Below, in pieces: positions 12,087-24,627 of a stretch of 64,000 nucleotides of DNA. The notes beneath the pieces were generated by a model, which saw only the letters and a list, made by a program, of their open reading frames with translations, had not been told where the DNA came from and did no database searches. The stretch comes from Cercis canadensis (Eukaryota > Streptophyta > Magnoliopsida > Fabales > Fabaceae), in contig QAOA01001066.1 in the NCBI GenBank assembly GCA_003255065.1, forward strand, positions 1,915,397 to 1,979,396, written 5' to 3'. Numbering within the stretch: the stretch's first letter is position 1; every line of letters begins with the position of its first letter. The translations under genes were made by a program, and so were the position numbers.

Positions 12087-15000
12087 TCATATTCGTTTCA
12101 AGTATGTTAATAAGCCTAAGCCAGCAACAATAGCAGCCCCAGCAGCAGCGGTACTGTATGCCGAGGCCCATGCATCTGAATTAGCATAATCCAAACCTCC
12201 TGAACTAGAACCTTTCCTACGACGAGGTGTTCCCGAATAGTCTAAATGCAATCTCAGTCCCTACAAAATTCATCACTTGAAAGTCAAACTTCTTTGGGAT
12301 ATATAGATAGCTACAAATACCTCTATCATGACAAGTCCAATTGCTAAATTATGCAAAAGCTCTGCACCTATAGCATCTACATTGACCAAATCTGTAACCC
12401 CTCCTATGGGGGGAAAAATCAATTCAGTAGTGAGGACCAGTAAACAGATCCATCCACCTTACCTTCAAACCAGCCATCCTTGCGTGGTCGACAGCCGCGG
12501 CAAGATCATTATCTGAAGCCAATACCACTTTATCATGATCTTCATCTTCGTACTACAAAAGAAAAATTGGCCATCTTGCCTTAGGAGAAAGATAAAACAT
12601 AATATCGACTCAACCTTAAGAACATATATATTACATTTTTGAGACATACCAGAATTTGGGGTAGGTTGTTGGGGTCAATGTCATCACGGAGTCTCTGAAT
12701 GATTGAAGTTATAACTTCTGTGAGGCTCCTAGTATCTGAAATTGCAAGCAAACACATAAAAATATACTCGATTGATAATCGTTTACTTTGCATATAATTA
12801 ACTTCAAAAATTGTGACAGCAGGCAAAATTCTACTACTCAAATAGGAAATCCATTATCTCATGATCAATGAAGCATGACAGTCCAAAATTTAAAATCTAA
12901 TAAGGAATGCAGATTCAAGCTTGAATAGAATGGAGACATGCAACTCAGTCATATTCATGTGAGACTGAAAGTACCACGAAGGAACAAATGGAAAAGGTTG
13001 TAAACGTTGTCTACATGCTGTCAAGGACAACCATTATGCAAAGTTCTGATTGGAGACATGTACTAAGTAGCATACCGCATGTGAATCTATGCATTCGGCC
13101 CTTCTTATCTTGTATTTTGAAGGAAAATGAATTTGTCACGACTGACGAATGAAAAGGAAGAGATCGCCCAGTTTCTCCCCCGTCGGAAGCCAATTTCAAG
13201 GAATTTTCACTGGCATATCATTAATGTGTAAGTACATAAAAAAAAATGGAATTATTTATCCTAGCAACATCAATACATGTATACAACCTTCGCGTCTCAT
13301 CATCATCATCATTTGGAGACAATGCCATGGCTGAATCCCAAAATTTTTGCATCATGGAGCTTGCAGCTTCATTGTTAAAGTTATTAGTATTTCCAACCTG
13401 ATTAGTGGAGAAAATGATGCCACAATTACAAAAAAAAATCACAGAAATCTTACAAAAGGAAAACAGAACTTGGTAGCATAGTCTTTGCAAATTCAAAACT
13501 AACACCAACAATGCTTCCAAAACAATTAGTATAGAAAACAATGATAAACTGATTTTCTTTTTGGGAAAAAGAGCTAATTCTTTACATATAATGTCAAAGA
13601 AATTTGGAGGAAGAAAATATCATGTTACATTAATGATGACAACCAACATGCGCGGTAACTATTACCAAGTCTTTCCGTAAATATTTGTTGATGTATGCAT
13701 CCAAACATGTAATCAAACTCTAAGGAAAAGCAGTAATTAAAAATTAATAAACAGTGCCAAAAACTTTAACATGGTAAATGAAATAAAATGTTTTGTCCAG
13801 AAAATCATTATATGAAAAAGAAAGAAAACAAAATAGTACAATATCACAATTTCAACATCAAAAAACCATACAAGATCTCAAATCACCAAGTAGCAGTAGA
13901 GTTTAAAAATCTCTTTCCAGCATGATGTAAGTTGTCTTATTGGATGTGGAGGTTAAAAAAGGAAAGAAACCAAGAAAACGAAAAAAGGTTCTTCCTTCAT
14001 CTAGTTTTTCTTTCATTAGAGAAGAGCGGAAATTATCATGATAATAAATTTTGCCATGTTTAGGACCTAAGTACAGATTGCAGAGCCACTCATCAATGAT
14101 AGCCATAAGTGCTGAGATATCAGTACCTCAGTTCATAGATGGTACCCCAAAACTTATATTTATTGTTAGTGAAGGAACTGAATTTAGGATGTGATAATTT
14201 AGAGTTTTGTTGACAAGAATTTGCCAAGAGGTATACATATATTAGCCACTTATCCCATTTCAAGCAACATGGATTAATAGACGCTGCAAGAAATCAACAG
14301 TACCAGGTATCACACAGTTAAGATGACACACCTGACTTACAGTTGCCACAGCAGCATGGGTGATATGGATCACATCAACCACAGCAACTACAATGCCATC
14401 TGTTTTCAACCATCTAAATCAGAAACCATATTGACGCATAAACCTCTTCCCTACCCCATAAATCATTATGTTACCTCTATCTACCACAGGAAGATGTAAA
14501 AATTTTCCATCATGCATAGTGTGAAGCGCATCAACAATTGGTGTATCGATTGTTGCACACTCTGGATTTGGAGTCATGACCTGTACATTATATTGAACAT
14601 ATATTAAAAGAGAGGAAAAAGAAAAGGATGAACACTCTTAATGGCCACTTTTCTTCCTCATGCATGGTAAGAATATTGAGGTCCTAAAGATTACTAAATT
14701 TTACAACATCTAACATTGGAAAAAGCTGACAAAAGTAAATAATCTGCTCAAAATAATGTATAAAAGAAAGGAAGAGGTACCTTCTCAACAAGAGTTGAAT
14801 CTGGAGGAAGATTTTGTGCAATTACCCGCATCAAGATATCCTTTGAACTGAAATTCCATTGGAGATTATATTCTGTTAAAATTCTTATAAGAATACATAC
14901 ATAATGAAAATAAAACTCTAACATCATTTTCAAATTGGGAGGGTGAAGAAAGAAGTCGAAGTGTAGCTTTTCAGAAAAATAGGAAGGATAATGCCAACGG

Positions 15001-16824
15001 CAATTTCAGTGCCTGAGCACTTACGTAAGAATGCCACGAGGTTTGTCATCAACTGCCATAACTGCAGAGCTTGAACGAAATTCAAGCATCTTCTTTGTTG
15101 TTGTCAAAACTGATTCAGTTGATGAAACTGTTACAACCCTGAAAAGTCTCAACGTCTATTAAAATAACTGGGATAGTAATTCCAAGCATGCAGACATAAG
15201 AAAACAATGTAATGTTTTCTTCAATTCAAACAAAAGAAGGTATTACCTACTTTGAATTCTCAGGAATGATTGTAGACAAAGAGGGCCTGAATATCCGCTC
15301 CCGGAGAGTCTCAATGAATGAATTGGAGCCTGCACAATGACCAAATTAGCATGAAATAAAACTCAACCAGTAACCACTGAAAAAACCTAACTACAACCAT
15401 GACATAGCAAGGACGCATTGAATAGAAATCAAAGAGCTGGACATGCAAAAATGGTAATCTTCGACAAACCAGAAGCAGATGCCCCCCAGTGTTTTTCAAC
15501 ACCTTCAACAGCTGCTGCAATAGCTTTTCCTTTCTCAGCCGCCCTTTCCATACGAGCAATAGCATCATACAAACACTTTGCTATGTCAAGTAAGGCAATA
15601 ACTTCTCCATTCTCCACCACAGGTAAATGTCTAAATTTCCCTGTAAACATATACCAGACCTGTATTCAGAAGGCAAGATATGGAATGGCAGCTAGAATGA
15701 AAAGGCATTTGTGCCTCTCTGTGCAGTACCAACCTTGCACCATCTTCTGGAGGGCTTCCACAGCAAGAGTGTCAGAAAGGACAAATACCGGATTCCTTGT
15801 CATAACCTTGGAAACGGGTGTGTCTTCAAGACTAACCTCGCGAGCAATAACTCTTGTTGCTATATCCTTTAAACGAAAAATGTGAAAGAAAGTTATGTAT
15901 GATACAACTACAGAAATCCAGGTTAGACCCCAAGATTTCTTTTCCTTCAAGGTAATGGATCAGAAAAAGAAGTCTGAGTTATACCTTGTCTGTGAGGATT
16001 CCACAAAGCAATGCATTAGAATCAGTTAGTAAAAGAGCATCAACTCTACGGGCAGCCATCCGACGGCAAGCTTCAGACAGAGTTGTTGTTTCAGGTACGG
16101 TCAACGCCTTTGAGAGTCGCAATGATTTTACTGTACGCTCTCCCGTTAATCCACTGATCCAAATCCACGTAAAGAGTTGTCACATGATTTAAATTCATAA
16201 ACCTTCACTGACTTGTCTTCTACCCATCTTTTAGATACATAAGCAGGAGACTACACAATTGTGCTTTAAGTTGATCTGAATGTTTTTACCAACTTCTTTT
16301 ATTATGAACCTTCTTTCAAAAGGAAAAATATGCATTCAACTTCTCTGCTCAAGTTTTTAGACAAGAACGGCCACCATAACATATCAAATTGTGAGTGCTT
16401 CTCAGAATTTCTTGAAGGTCAAACTTTTTTTTTTTTTTTTTTTCTCAAATTCCTTATTGATGGCATAGAACAAAGGAAATTGACAATCTGTATGTAAGAT
16501 GAAACGATTCCGATTTTGATAGATACCCCGCCAAAGGAAAGTGAAAGAGGCTGAGTTATTAGGAATCAACCATTAAAAAAACACGGACCATTTCATCGTG
16601 GAAAGATAAGCATAGATTACGGCACCAAATATCATTTTTCTGTAATAAAATTGCTAGGTGTTGAGAAATAAAAAAAAAAACTCAAGAACGTACACAGGGC
16701 GCGAAGCCGAAATAGATTTTCGAGCACCAGCAGAATCCAGGGCTCCATTATCAGAGAATTTCTTTTTTCCCTGCCCATTCGTCAACGACAGACTTCTTCG
16801 AGAAGAACCGCTTTGACTAGCCAT
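12087..16824 (-). CDS. CBS domain-containing protein with PB1 domain (CBSCBSPB type)
   Basis: Fourteen exons give 540 residues: 16824-16694, 16153-15985, 15866-15734, 15640-15470, 15329-15251, 15138-15025, 14847-14781, 14580-14475, 14399-14341, 13397-13288, 13209-13076, 12735-12650, 12552-12463, 12260-12087. Order along the protein: a Ser-rich N-terminus (MASQSGSSRRSLSLTNGQGK); CBS pair one at about 56-185 (ALTVPETTT, VMTRNPVFVLSD, KFRHLPVVENGEVIALLDIA); CBS pair two at about 228-345 (AVMAVDDKPRGIL, VMTPNPECATIDTPIVDAL, GKFLHLPVVD). A PB1 domain at about 405-490 has the acidic OPCA stretch YEDEDHDKVVLASDNDL. A hydrophobic anchor lies at about 521-537 (AAAGAAIVAGLGLLTYL), followed by KRI. CBS pairs bind adenosyl ligands and PB1 mediates protein pairing. 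The substrate or partner in plants is not established. It is complete, with no broken motifs. Confidence 0.93.
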
Positions 16825-18873
16825 CTTCGCTAGTAATCAACAGAATCTCGCTCAATTACTGCAACCAAAGCAACATCAAACATCTTTCAAAATATAGAGG
16901 AAAAACAATATATATCGTGAAAAGTAGTCTTTCTTGTTCTTCTGTCCGTTATTCCTATAAAGTAAAAAAATAAAAGTGTCCGATAACTTTGTCAACCTAA
17001 AAGAGAAGAAGAAAAAAAGGTTCTCAAATGTTTTAGCCGTTTATAGATCTTGGTCCAATTTCTTTACACTCACACGAAGCTGTAATTATAAATAAAATCC
17101 CATGATAAGCAACATCGAGAAACTCACCAAAAACGATAAATATAATCCTTGTTTGCAACCGGGGCGATTTCAATATCGAAGGGGGAGATTACAGGGCCAT
17201 GATGAGCTTTGAGTTAAAAGCAAATCAAAATTGGATGGTGGGCAGGGAAGTGAGCTGGGAAAACGTTTAGAAAATCCGAACAGTGGCGGTCGGGAATCTT
17301 ATCAGAAGGTTGGATTCCCAGGAACCGGCCGGCGAGCGTGAGAGAGGAGCTAAGGGGAGGATAGAGAGAGAACGCTAAGAAATGGGAAAATAAGAAATTG
17401 AAATATTGACTGCGATTTGTATGGGACCAATATCAGTCCTCCACGTCAGCTTTCTTTCGACATGAATTCAAATAACTCCAAATTCACAGGAGGCACGGCG
17501 AATTCTGTTCCCGTGAAGCGTGAGGCCTCCAATTTTCTGAAATTCTCAACATAGTGGAGTGGAGTGATCATGTTTTTAAACCATTCATTTCATTTTGTCT
17601 GAATGGGCTTTGATTTTAGTTGGTTACGTAGCTAATGGTAAATGGTAATTCTGTATGTGTACTTTTATTATTAATAATTATTTGAGAAAATTATTATTTA
17701 AATTATAAAAAGAATTCGTTAGTTTTTTATATATATTAATTTAATTTAATTCTTCTAATATTGTTTATAACTTTATATAAATTTGATGATTTAAACAGTG
17801 ATTCTTTTTAATTATTTTTATAAATGGAATTTGATTCAGTGAGAAGTTATAACTTTTTGCTCAATAATTTCACGTGAGTCTTACTTTTAATTTTATTGCA
17901 ACTTAATCAATTTTTGAATTTTTGCTAAAAGATATTAATAATTGTTTTTAACTAATGTGTCAAAAATGGAAACATGCAGCACAAATATAATGCATTTTGG
18001 ACTTTTGGCTGGTGGGTTTTGTTAGCGAAGGTGTCACGGAACTGCATATGCGCAGTGCTCAGTCAAAGTTTTCCTGCTCAATAGGAGGAGGTAGGAAATT
18101 TTATGAGACCAAAAAAAAGTGCACAGCGCCACAGGACTGGAGGCCCGTTACGAGTAGCATAGGAAACCACAGAAATGCCATTTTTGTATGGTAAAAAAAA
18201 GGAATCGCAATAAGCCGAAAAAGAAGAGTCACAACTCACAAATCACAATAAGCAAGAGACGACATCCCACCCCTCAGCCACAAATTAGATGAAAACAAAA
18301 TAATCCTTTTATCAGTTGAGGGAAAGGTCGGCGACGCCACAGCCACAGCCACAGCCGCTCAAGCTCAACTATTAACTATGCACTTGTTTACCCCAAAAAA
18401 AATAAAAATGCAGTATGCACTCAACACAACCCCCTATATTTAAATTGCGAATGCTTAATTAACCAAACAAACCAATATTTGTATGTATATCTGAATGATG
18501 ATTGGGAATTTAGGAAGCATACTTTGATTGCATCTACCCAAACACAACATTAATTGGGGGCAAGAAATAGAGTCTCAGGCTTAAAGCTTGAAGAAAAATA
18601 GGCTAGACATTTACAGTTTTTGCCAAAGCTCTGGACCGTTGGACATTCACCAAGTATAGAACATGCATAACACATGGTCCACAGAATATAATGGAAGTGA
18701 AATATGCTAAACCTTACTATGAGGTATCTGTTGATCCATTTCTTTATTGGAAAGAAATACGACCTTTGCGTGAGAATGTTGTTCTAAATGAAAGCACAGC
18801 ATATATTAAGACGTATACGGCAGTATCCAAAGTAAATTGATGATGTCATATGCTTTTTGAACAAGTGAATTGG
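16825..18873. other. CBSCBSPB 5' flank and intergenic DNA
   Basis: The CBSCBSPB promoter and 5' UTR (possibly spliced) lie at 16825-17400. Beyond that the DNA is AT-rich with A-runs. The 65-codon frame at 17997-18194 has no family resemblance and no supporting signals. No gene is called. Confidence 0.5.
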
Positions 18874-18880
18874 TATAAAA
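18874..18880 (+). promoter_or_regulatory. TATA box of the first DUF3339 gene
   Basis: TATAAAA lies 84 bp upstream of the ATG at 18964, a normal plant spacing that leaves a 5' leader of about 50-60 nt. Confidence 0.55.
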
Positions 18881-18963
18881 ACGAAGTATAGTATTGTTGA
18901 TAAGACAGTTCCATGAGCGAGTGTAATCAGAGAGTTGCAAGTTACAACAAGTAAAAGGCAGCA

Positions 18964-19173
18964 ATGGTGGATTGGGCACCTATTCTAATTGGGTTGCTGT
19001 TATTTGTGCTACTGTCCCCAGGCCTACTCTTCCAAATACCAGGAAACAGCCGCCATGTTGAATTTGGGGGCTTCGCCACCAACGGGAAGGCCATAATAGT
19101 TCACACCCTCATTTATTTTGTGGTTTTCACCATACTCATTTTGGCCCTTGGCATCCATATCTACATGGGCTAG
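18964..19173 (+). CDS. DUF3339 two-TM microprotein, copy 1
   Basis: A single-exon frame of 69 codons starts MVDWAPILIGLLLFVLLSPG and ends IHIYMG. It has two hydrophobic helices, about residues 5-24 and 45-67. They are joined by a polar loop with the family signature PGLLFQIPG and VEFGGFATNGKAI. Such roughly 70-residue proteins (Pfam DUF3339) are plant-specific, found in gene families and without a firm function. The position beside CBSCBSPB and gamma-CAL matches Arabidopsis At5g63500, from memory. Copy 2 lies 1.1 kb downstream in the same orientation. The ATG is the first after a TATA box. Confidence 0.9.
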   Translation: MVDWAPILIGLLLFVLLSPGLLFQIPGNSRHVEFGGFATNGKAIIVHTLIYFVVFTILILALGIHIYMG

Positions 19174-20315
19174 CTCAGATAACCTGGTTGTAGTTAGGAC
19201 TTAAAGAGTGTTTCTCTTAACTTGTGTGATACTTTTTTTTTGGTTAAGTTTAAGCTGTGTGATGTTAGCTGACACTTGACAGTGAGTTCAGGGCTCCAGA
19301 GTTTTGAATTGCTCTGCTCCGTTCGTCATTCCATTGGTTACTTGTAATTTGGTAATGTTTTGAACCCAAAAAAGTGGGGTATGTAATGAAACATATTCCT
19401 TGCAAATTCAATTTGGATTTTTCATTATTTATTTTCTTTGGCTACCTAGAGCTCTGGTCTCTTTCTACAGTTTTGTACATTTAGAACATGTTTAGAGAGG
19501 CTTTTTCATCATATCAAAATAGACTCTAAAAGCCTAAATCGATTCTAAGAATTTAACGTTTTGTTTGGTAAAAATGCATACAATCTGGTTGACCATTCCC
19601 AAATTATCAAGATGGCTTATGCTTGGAAGCAACATTATGGAGCTTTCCAAATTAAAATTTATTAGAATATTAATTTACTAGATTACTCTTCCAACATTTT
19701 CACATGAGTCATGACAAACAAAAGTTATTTGTTTTCATTAACTTTATACTTTAAGTGTTAAAGTGATTTTTTTTTTTACGCTACAAAATAAAATATTTGT
19801 TTTTGTTTCTTTTCCCCCTTTACAATTGATCATAAAAAGCCCACCTTGCTCAATTGAGTCTCCCAACTTGTAAAACGTAGACAATACCCAGCCCAGCCCA
19901 AACAAAATGCCAAACCGAGCTGATAAGTTGGAATTGGACGGTTAGCAAAGAAAAAGATTTCACAAAAATACGGAACGGACCCTATCTCGAGAATGACAAC
20001 CGTTGATGAGAGAACGAAGATGGTGACACGTTTAGCAAAGCACTAGCACCTGTCACGAGAAGCATCCATCCCAAATCCAATCGATGGAATTGTCGATTTG
20101 TGTCTCCAGCCTCAGATGAGAATGAGATCAACCGCCTCTGTCTTCTGAGTTCTGAGTCCCCTCATTAACTAGTGAACTCTTTCTCAGATCCTTCGCCAAT
20201 CGCAAATCACCAGCTCGTCGAAATAAATACAACTTCTCTGGTGATTCATTTGTATCCCCTTATCCAGATTCTCTTCCTCTTTCTCTGTCTCAGAAAAAAA
20301 TATTTGAAGAAGACA
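19174..20315. other. Spacer between the two DUF3339 genes
   Basis: It contains the 3' UTR of copy 1 and the promoter and leader of copy 2. No other gene, and no obvious duplicated non-coding sequence, was seen. Confidence 0.5.
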
Positions 20316-20525
20316 ATGGCGGATTGGGGACCAGTGTTGATAGCAGTTGTTCTGTTTGTGCTGTTGACCCCAGGGCTCTTGTTTCAGCTTCCGGGGAGGG
20401 GCAATATGATTGAGTTTGGGAACATGCATACCAGTGGTGCTTCTATTTTGGTTCATGCTATCATCTACTTTGGCCTCATCACAATCTTGCTTGTTGTTGT
20501 TGGCGTTCACATCTACACTGGGTAA
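20316..20525 (+). CDS. DUF3339 two-TM microprotein, copy 2
   Basis: A single-exon frame of 69 codons begins MADWGPVLIAVVLFVLLTPG and ends VGVHIYTG. It is clearly paralogous to copy 1: same length, both starting M.DW.P.LI and sharing PGLLFQ.PG, EFG and the second helix ending H-IY-G. Helices lie at about residues 5-24 and 45-67. The frame stays open upstream to 20172, but those residues have no family match, so the ATG at 20316 is chosen. The pyrimidine-rich leader TTCTCTTCCTCTTTCTCTGT at 20269-20288 is typical of a well-expressed plant gene. The function is unknown, as for the family. Confidence 0.9.
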   Translation: MADWGPVLIAVVLFVLLTPGLLFQLPGRGNMIEFGNMHTSGASILVHAIIYFGLITILLVVVGVHIYTG

Positions 20526-20992
20526 ACAAACACCTCTACTGCATCTCATCAATCTCCTCCTCTGTTCTTGTGTTTAGTGATTTTCATTGTTTTCTCATTT
20601 TGGTTAATTTTCTCTGCTTTATTTATTTATTTATCCTTTTCCCTCTGTATTTGGAAAGACGAAAAGAAAAAAAGGTATAGAACGATATTGTGAATGCGAT
20701 AGTGGAATGGTGCTTTTTTGCTTTATCCCGGGGGGTCTAATTTCAATGTTGAGTTGATGTAGGCAAAAGTTGGTTGCAACATTAGCCTTTAACTTTTTCT
20801 TAGAAAAAGAAAAGTAAAAACTTTTGCAGTACTGGGTATGAGGTTTAGAATATTTGGGCGGTTGTTGAATCCAATAGCCGAAAAGGATAGTTGCTTCTGC
20901 TGTTGAGGATGATTTGATGCGATGCACTTTTTCGGCAAATTTATCAAAATAATACTATTTAATAAAAAATTTATAAATTTAAGTTACTTTTA
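20526..20992. other. 3' flank of DUF3339 copy 2
   Basis: Likely 3' UTR followed by AT-rich DNA up to the first MITE. No gene was seen. Confidence 0.45.
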
Positions 20993-21465
20993 GGGTCTGT
21001 TTGAGAGTTTTTTTTTTGAGGGGAGAGAAGGGGAGAGGAGAGGAAATGGAAGGAAAGCAAGGGAAGGGGAAGAGAGAGGTTTTCCTCTCCTTTGTTTGGA
21101 TGATTAAAATGAGCAAAAAGAGAGGAAAGGAAATGAAAGAAATAAAAATTTACAATTTTACAAATTTATCCTTTATTTATAAAATAAATATATTCAATAT
21201 AAAATTTAATAATGTTATTTAAATAGTGTTTGAAATTTTTTTTGAAGAAATAAATAGAAGTATAATAGTAAACTACTCTTTTTTCTCTCCAAACCCTCTA
21301 AATTGGGGGAACACAAAAGTGATGCAAAAAAGGAATGCAAGGGTTTGAGATTACCCCTTGATTTCCTTTCATTTTTTAATCTCGAACTTCCAAACAAAAG
21401 GAATGACACATTTACTCCTTTCCTTTCCTCTCATTTTCCTCCAAATTGAACTCCCAAACAAACCC
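20993..21465. mobile_element. Tourist/PIF-Harbinger-like MITE, copy A (473 bp)
   Basis: The left end GGGTCTGTTTGAGAG pairs with the right end CTCCCAAACAAACCC. The element is flanked by TTA on both sides (20990-20992 and 21466-21468). A GGG/GGC-TCTGTTTG terminus with a TTA target duplication is the hallmark of PIF-Harbinger/Tourist elements. The interior has a purine-only left arm, an AT-rich core and a pyrimidine-rich right arm, so the whole element can fold back. No transposase is encoded, so it is non-autonomous. Confidence 0.8.
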
Positions 21466-21867
21466 TTAAAATTATTTATCATTTTTTGCGTACAATACAA
21501 GTTGAAGCATTTTTCTTACAAAATGTGAAAATATTATAACGTTTTACATTTTAAAACGCAAAACTAAAATTTTTGGATAAAAAAGGTCGAAATAAATTCA
21601 TTTATGTTTTTTCTTATAGAAAATGTATAAATGAATCCGTATTTTTTTGGAAAAAATGTGAATATATTTTTTTGTTTAAAAAAAATTCTGTCATAAGTCT
21701 TTATGTTTATGTTTTAGTTTAAAATATTATAATATTTTAACAATTTTTTTAATAAAAATGATTTAATGTGTATTTTGTACGAAAAAATAGCTTAAAAAAA
21801 TAATTTAAATTTGTAAATTTTTTATTAAATAATATTATTTTAGTAAATTACCCCACTTTTTCTTTTA

Positions 21868-22696
21868 GGCTCTGTTTGAGAGTTTTTTTGGAGAGGAGAG
21901 GAGAGGAAAGGGAGGGAAAGGAAGGGAAAGGAAAGGGAGAGGTTTTCTTCTCCTTTGTTTGGATGATTAAAATGAGGAAAAGGAAAGGAAAGGGAAGGAA
22001 ATGTCTTATTATAAAATATTTTTACTAGTTTACCCTTTATTATCTTTTCACTCTTTTTTTCTAATTTAATTTTTTAATTATAAATGTAATTATTATTTAT
22101 TTATTAAAAAAATAAAAATTGACAATAACCGAATTCATACTCTAATTAAGTACATTTTCATAAAAAAGTAAAATTTCATAAATATTAAATTATTAATATA
22201 TAATATACACTTATTGCTTCTAATGAGTCATAAAAAAATTAATATACTATATATTTTCAAAAAGAAAATAAACTGTGCATCTGAAAAATTATGCAAATTC
22301 TATTGCTTTATGGGTTGCAATTAATTAAATTAGAGTGATGATAAAAGGGATTATTTATAATTTTTTCATTAGATGGATATAATTAAAATTTTTAATTAGA
22401 AATATAAAAGAATTACAATTTAAACATAAAACTTCAACTTTTTTGCTTTCTTTTCTTATCCAACAATTCAATGGTGGCAGACAGTATGGGTAAATTAGTA
22501 AATTAATTCTCTACCCCTCCAAACCCCCCAATTTGGGGGGTTGAAATTTGTGAATGAAAAAAGGAGTGCAAGGGTCAAAGTTTAACCCTTGGTCTCCTTC
22601 CCCTTTCAAACTTAAAACTCCCAAACAAATGAGTGGACTCTCTCATTCCTCTCCTCTCCTCTCCTTTCCCCTCCAAAAGAACTCCCAAACATACCC
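21868..22696. mobile_element. Tourist/PIF-Harbinger-like MITE, copy B (829 bp)
   Basis: The left end is GGCTCTGTTTGAGAG, the right end CTCCCAAACATACCC, with TTA at 21865-21867 and 22697-22699. It shares 27 identical bases with copy A just inside the left arm (21950-21976 against 21087-21113). The right arms are also alike (AAAAAAGGAGTGCAAGGG against AAAAAAGGAATGCAAGGG). It is longer because of an AT-rich centre. A short perfect stem, AACCCCCCAA then TTGGGGGGTT, sits at 22522-22542. It is non-autonomous. Confidence 0.8.
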
Positions 22697-22699
22697 TTA

Positions 22700-24573
22700 G
22701 TGCGCAGAGAATTTTGGTTTAACACGTAAGCCGATGTACTCCGCAGCTAAATAATGATTTTTTTGAATTCTCTACTTTTTGAACTCCCTGACATTTTGAA
22801 AAGGAAGCACAAGATTATCTCTGTCGTGTTGGTTGTTGGAACATCAAGACAAGGATGAGAATCACCATCACTTATCCTCTTCATTTTATCTCCATTACTC
22901 TCCAACCGTATCACTCTCAATTTATTTATTTATTTTCTCCCGACCTCTTAAACATAGTAACGGATATTGCATATTTGGGATGGATGATTTAATGCATTTT
23001 TTAATGATAATTTTATATTATCGAGAGTTAAAAGATTTATCTTTAAAAATTAAGAACAGTCGCAATTTATTAGTATTTTAATATAAGTGTTCATGATAGA
23101 CAGGTTCACATCATTTAAAGCTCCTTTTTTATTTTTTGGGTTATAAAGGAGGTAAAGTTCTGGGAAGTAAAGGGTACATGGGAAGGAAAATATATGGCAG
23201 AGATTGAACTTCTCTCATCAAGTATCATCGTTCCTATGACTAAGGAAACCAGCTTATATGGTTTGCCCCGGCAGGAGTAGTTGAATAAAGGAGGCATGTT
23301 CAGAAGTAATCGGTTCAAGTTGATGCAATCACCATCACCAGCTCATTTCCACGCTCCACGGTGACAAATTTGACTTGGGACTTGGGACTCGGGAGACATA
23401 CGTAAATCACCACTTTATTATGTCTCCTATTGTGTTTAGACAACAATTTTAGAACATCTTACAACTTTAGAGTGTTTTAAGAAGGCTTACTCATATTTTA
23501 ATTATTATTTTTTATCACTGTCAATTTAATCACAGTTTTCACATATTTTTGGATGGCAAAAGTCAACAGCACATGATACTTACACTAAATAAAAACAATG
23601 CATTCATCCATAGTACAATTTGTTATTCTGGCCCTCACAAAATTATATCTAATCATTTCACTCCTGAGTAGCATATCACATACTATATGTCATCTAGTAA
23701 ACGATGTATAAAAGAAGAAAAAGGAAACTAATAAATTGTAAATAAAAATATTAAAGTGATAAATTGACCAAACTATGTCAAAAATGTGATTGAAACTTGT
23801 AAAAGATCCATTTTTTTGCTTATTTGGTACTGCAAGATGAATCACTTGAAAGTTGAAACTTTCATAGCAAAGGGTGAATTGACGTGTCCCTTGATGTTTC
23901 CCTAAGAAGGCTAAATGCAAGTTACGCAATTATAACTTCTTTTTTTATTTGTACCCTCTTGTTGCTTGATCGAAATGGAATGATGGCTTCGACATACTTT
24001 TTGGTTTTCATTTCAACGGAGCGCGTACGACGATTATGTTTTTCGTGAAATGGACCTAGGTCAATCAATGAGGATATGCGTTTCAATTTCTGGTTGCTCC
24101 ACTGCTCGTTAGTATAATAGTTTCAACTTATTGAGTTCTACGTGTCGACAATTGAGAGGTGCTACTCAAATATGAGCAATTCAGAAAGATGTTTCATGAA
24201 AAATTTCCACATTGGAAGAAATCTTTTTTCAAATAAATAAATTGTTGGTCCTCATTAGAAAAACTTGCCTAGTTCATTTCTGAGACGATATTTTCTTTCA
24301 CAAAATGTTGCCTACAGATTAACAAATCTGTTTATATTCTTCAATTTGTTTTGATTAATTTAACAAAAAAAATGATAAACGTATTAAAAGGGTTCAATTT
24401 TGTCTAGAAATATTGATTAAGGTCTTTGAAATAATAATGGGTAATAGGTGAATTCAAAAGGAGATCGGTAGTGAGGTCGCGTCAGGGTATGCCATGATAG
24501 AACCAATGTGTCTGACTCTTATTGATTGATCCCCCTCAATGAAACGAGCTTCCAATTTGCATGAACCAATTAA
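22700..24573. other. Intergenic, upstream of the MADS-box gene
   Basis: AT-rich DNA without a recognisable gene. Short frames at 22833-23081 and on the minus strand at 23115-23929 have no family match. The right end is the MADS-box promoter. Confidence 0.5.
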
Positions 24574-24580
24574 TATAAAA
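24574..24580 (+). promoter_or_regulatory. TATA box of the MADS-box gene
   Basis: TATAAAA lies 48 bp before the ATG at 24628, with a CCAAT just upstream at 24566-24570. The spacing implies a very short 5' leader. Confidence 0.5.
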
Positions 24581-24627
24581 AGATCCATTGAGGCAGAGCC
24601 CAGATTGCAGAGAGAAATTAAACAGAA

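Noticed and set aside
15418..15885. 155-codon plus-strand frame
   Set aside because: It runs antisense across two CBS exons and their intron; composition follows the opposite strand.
20184..20552. 122-codon minus-strand frame
   Set aside because: Shadow of DUF3339 copy 2.
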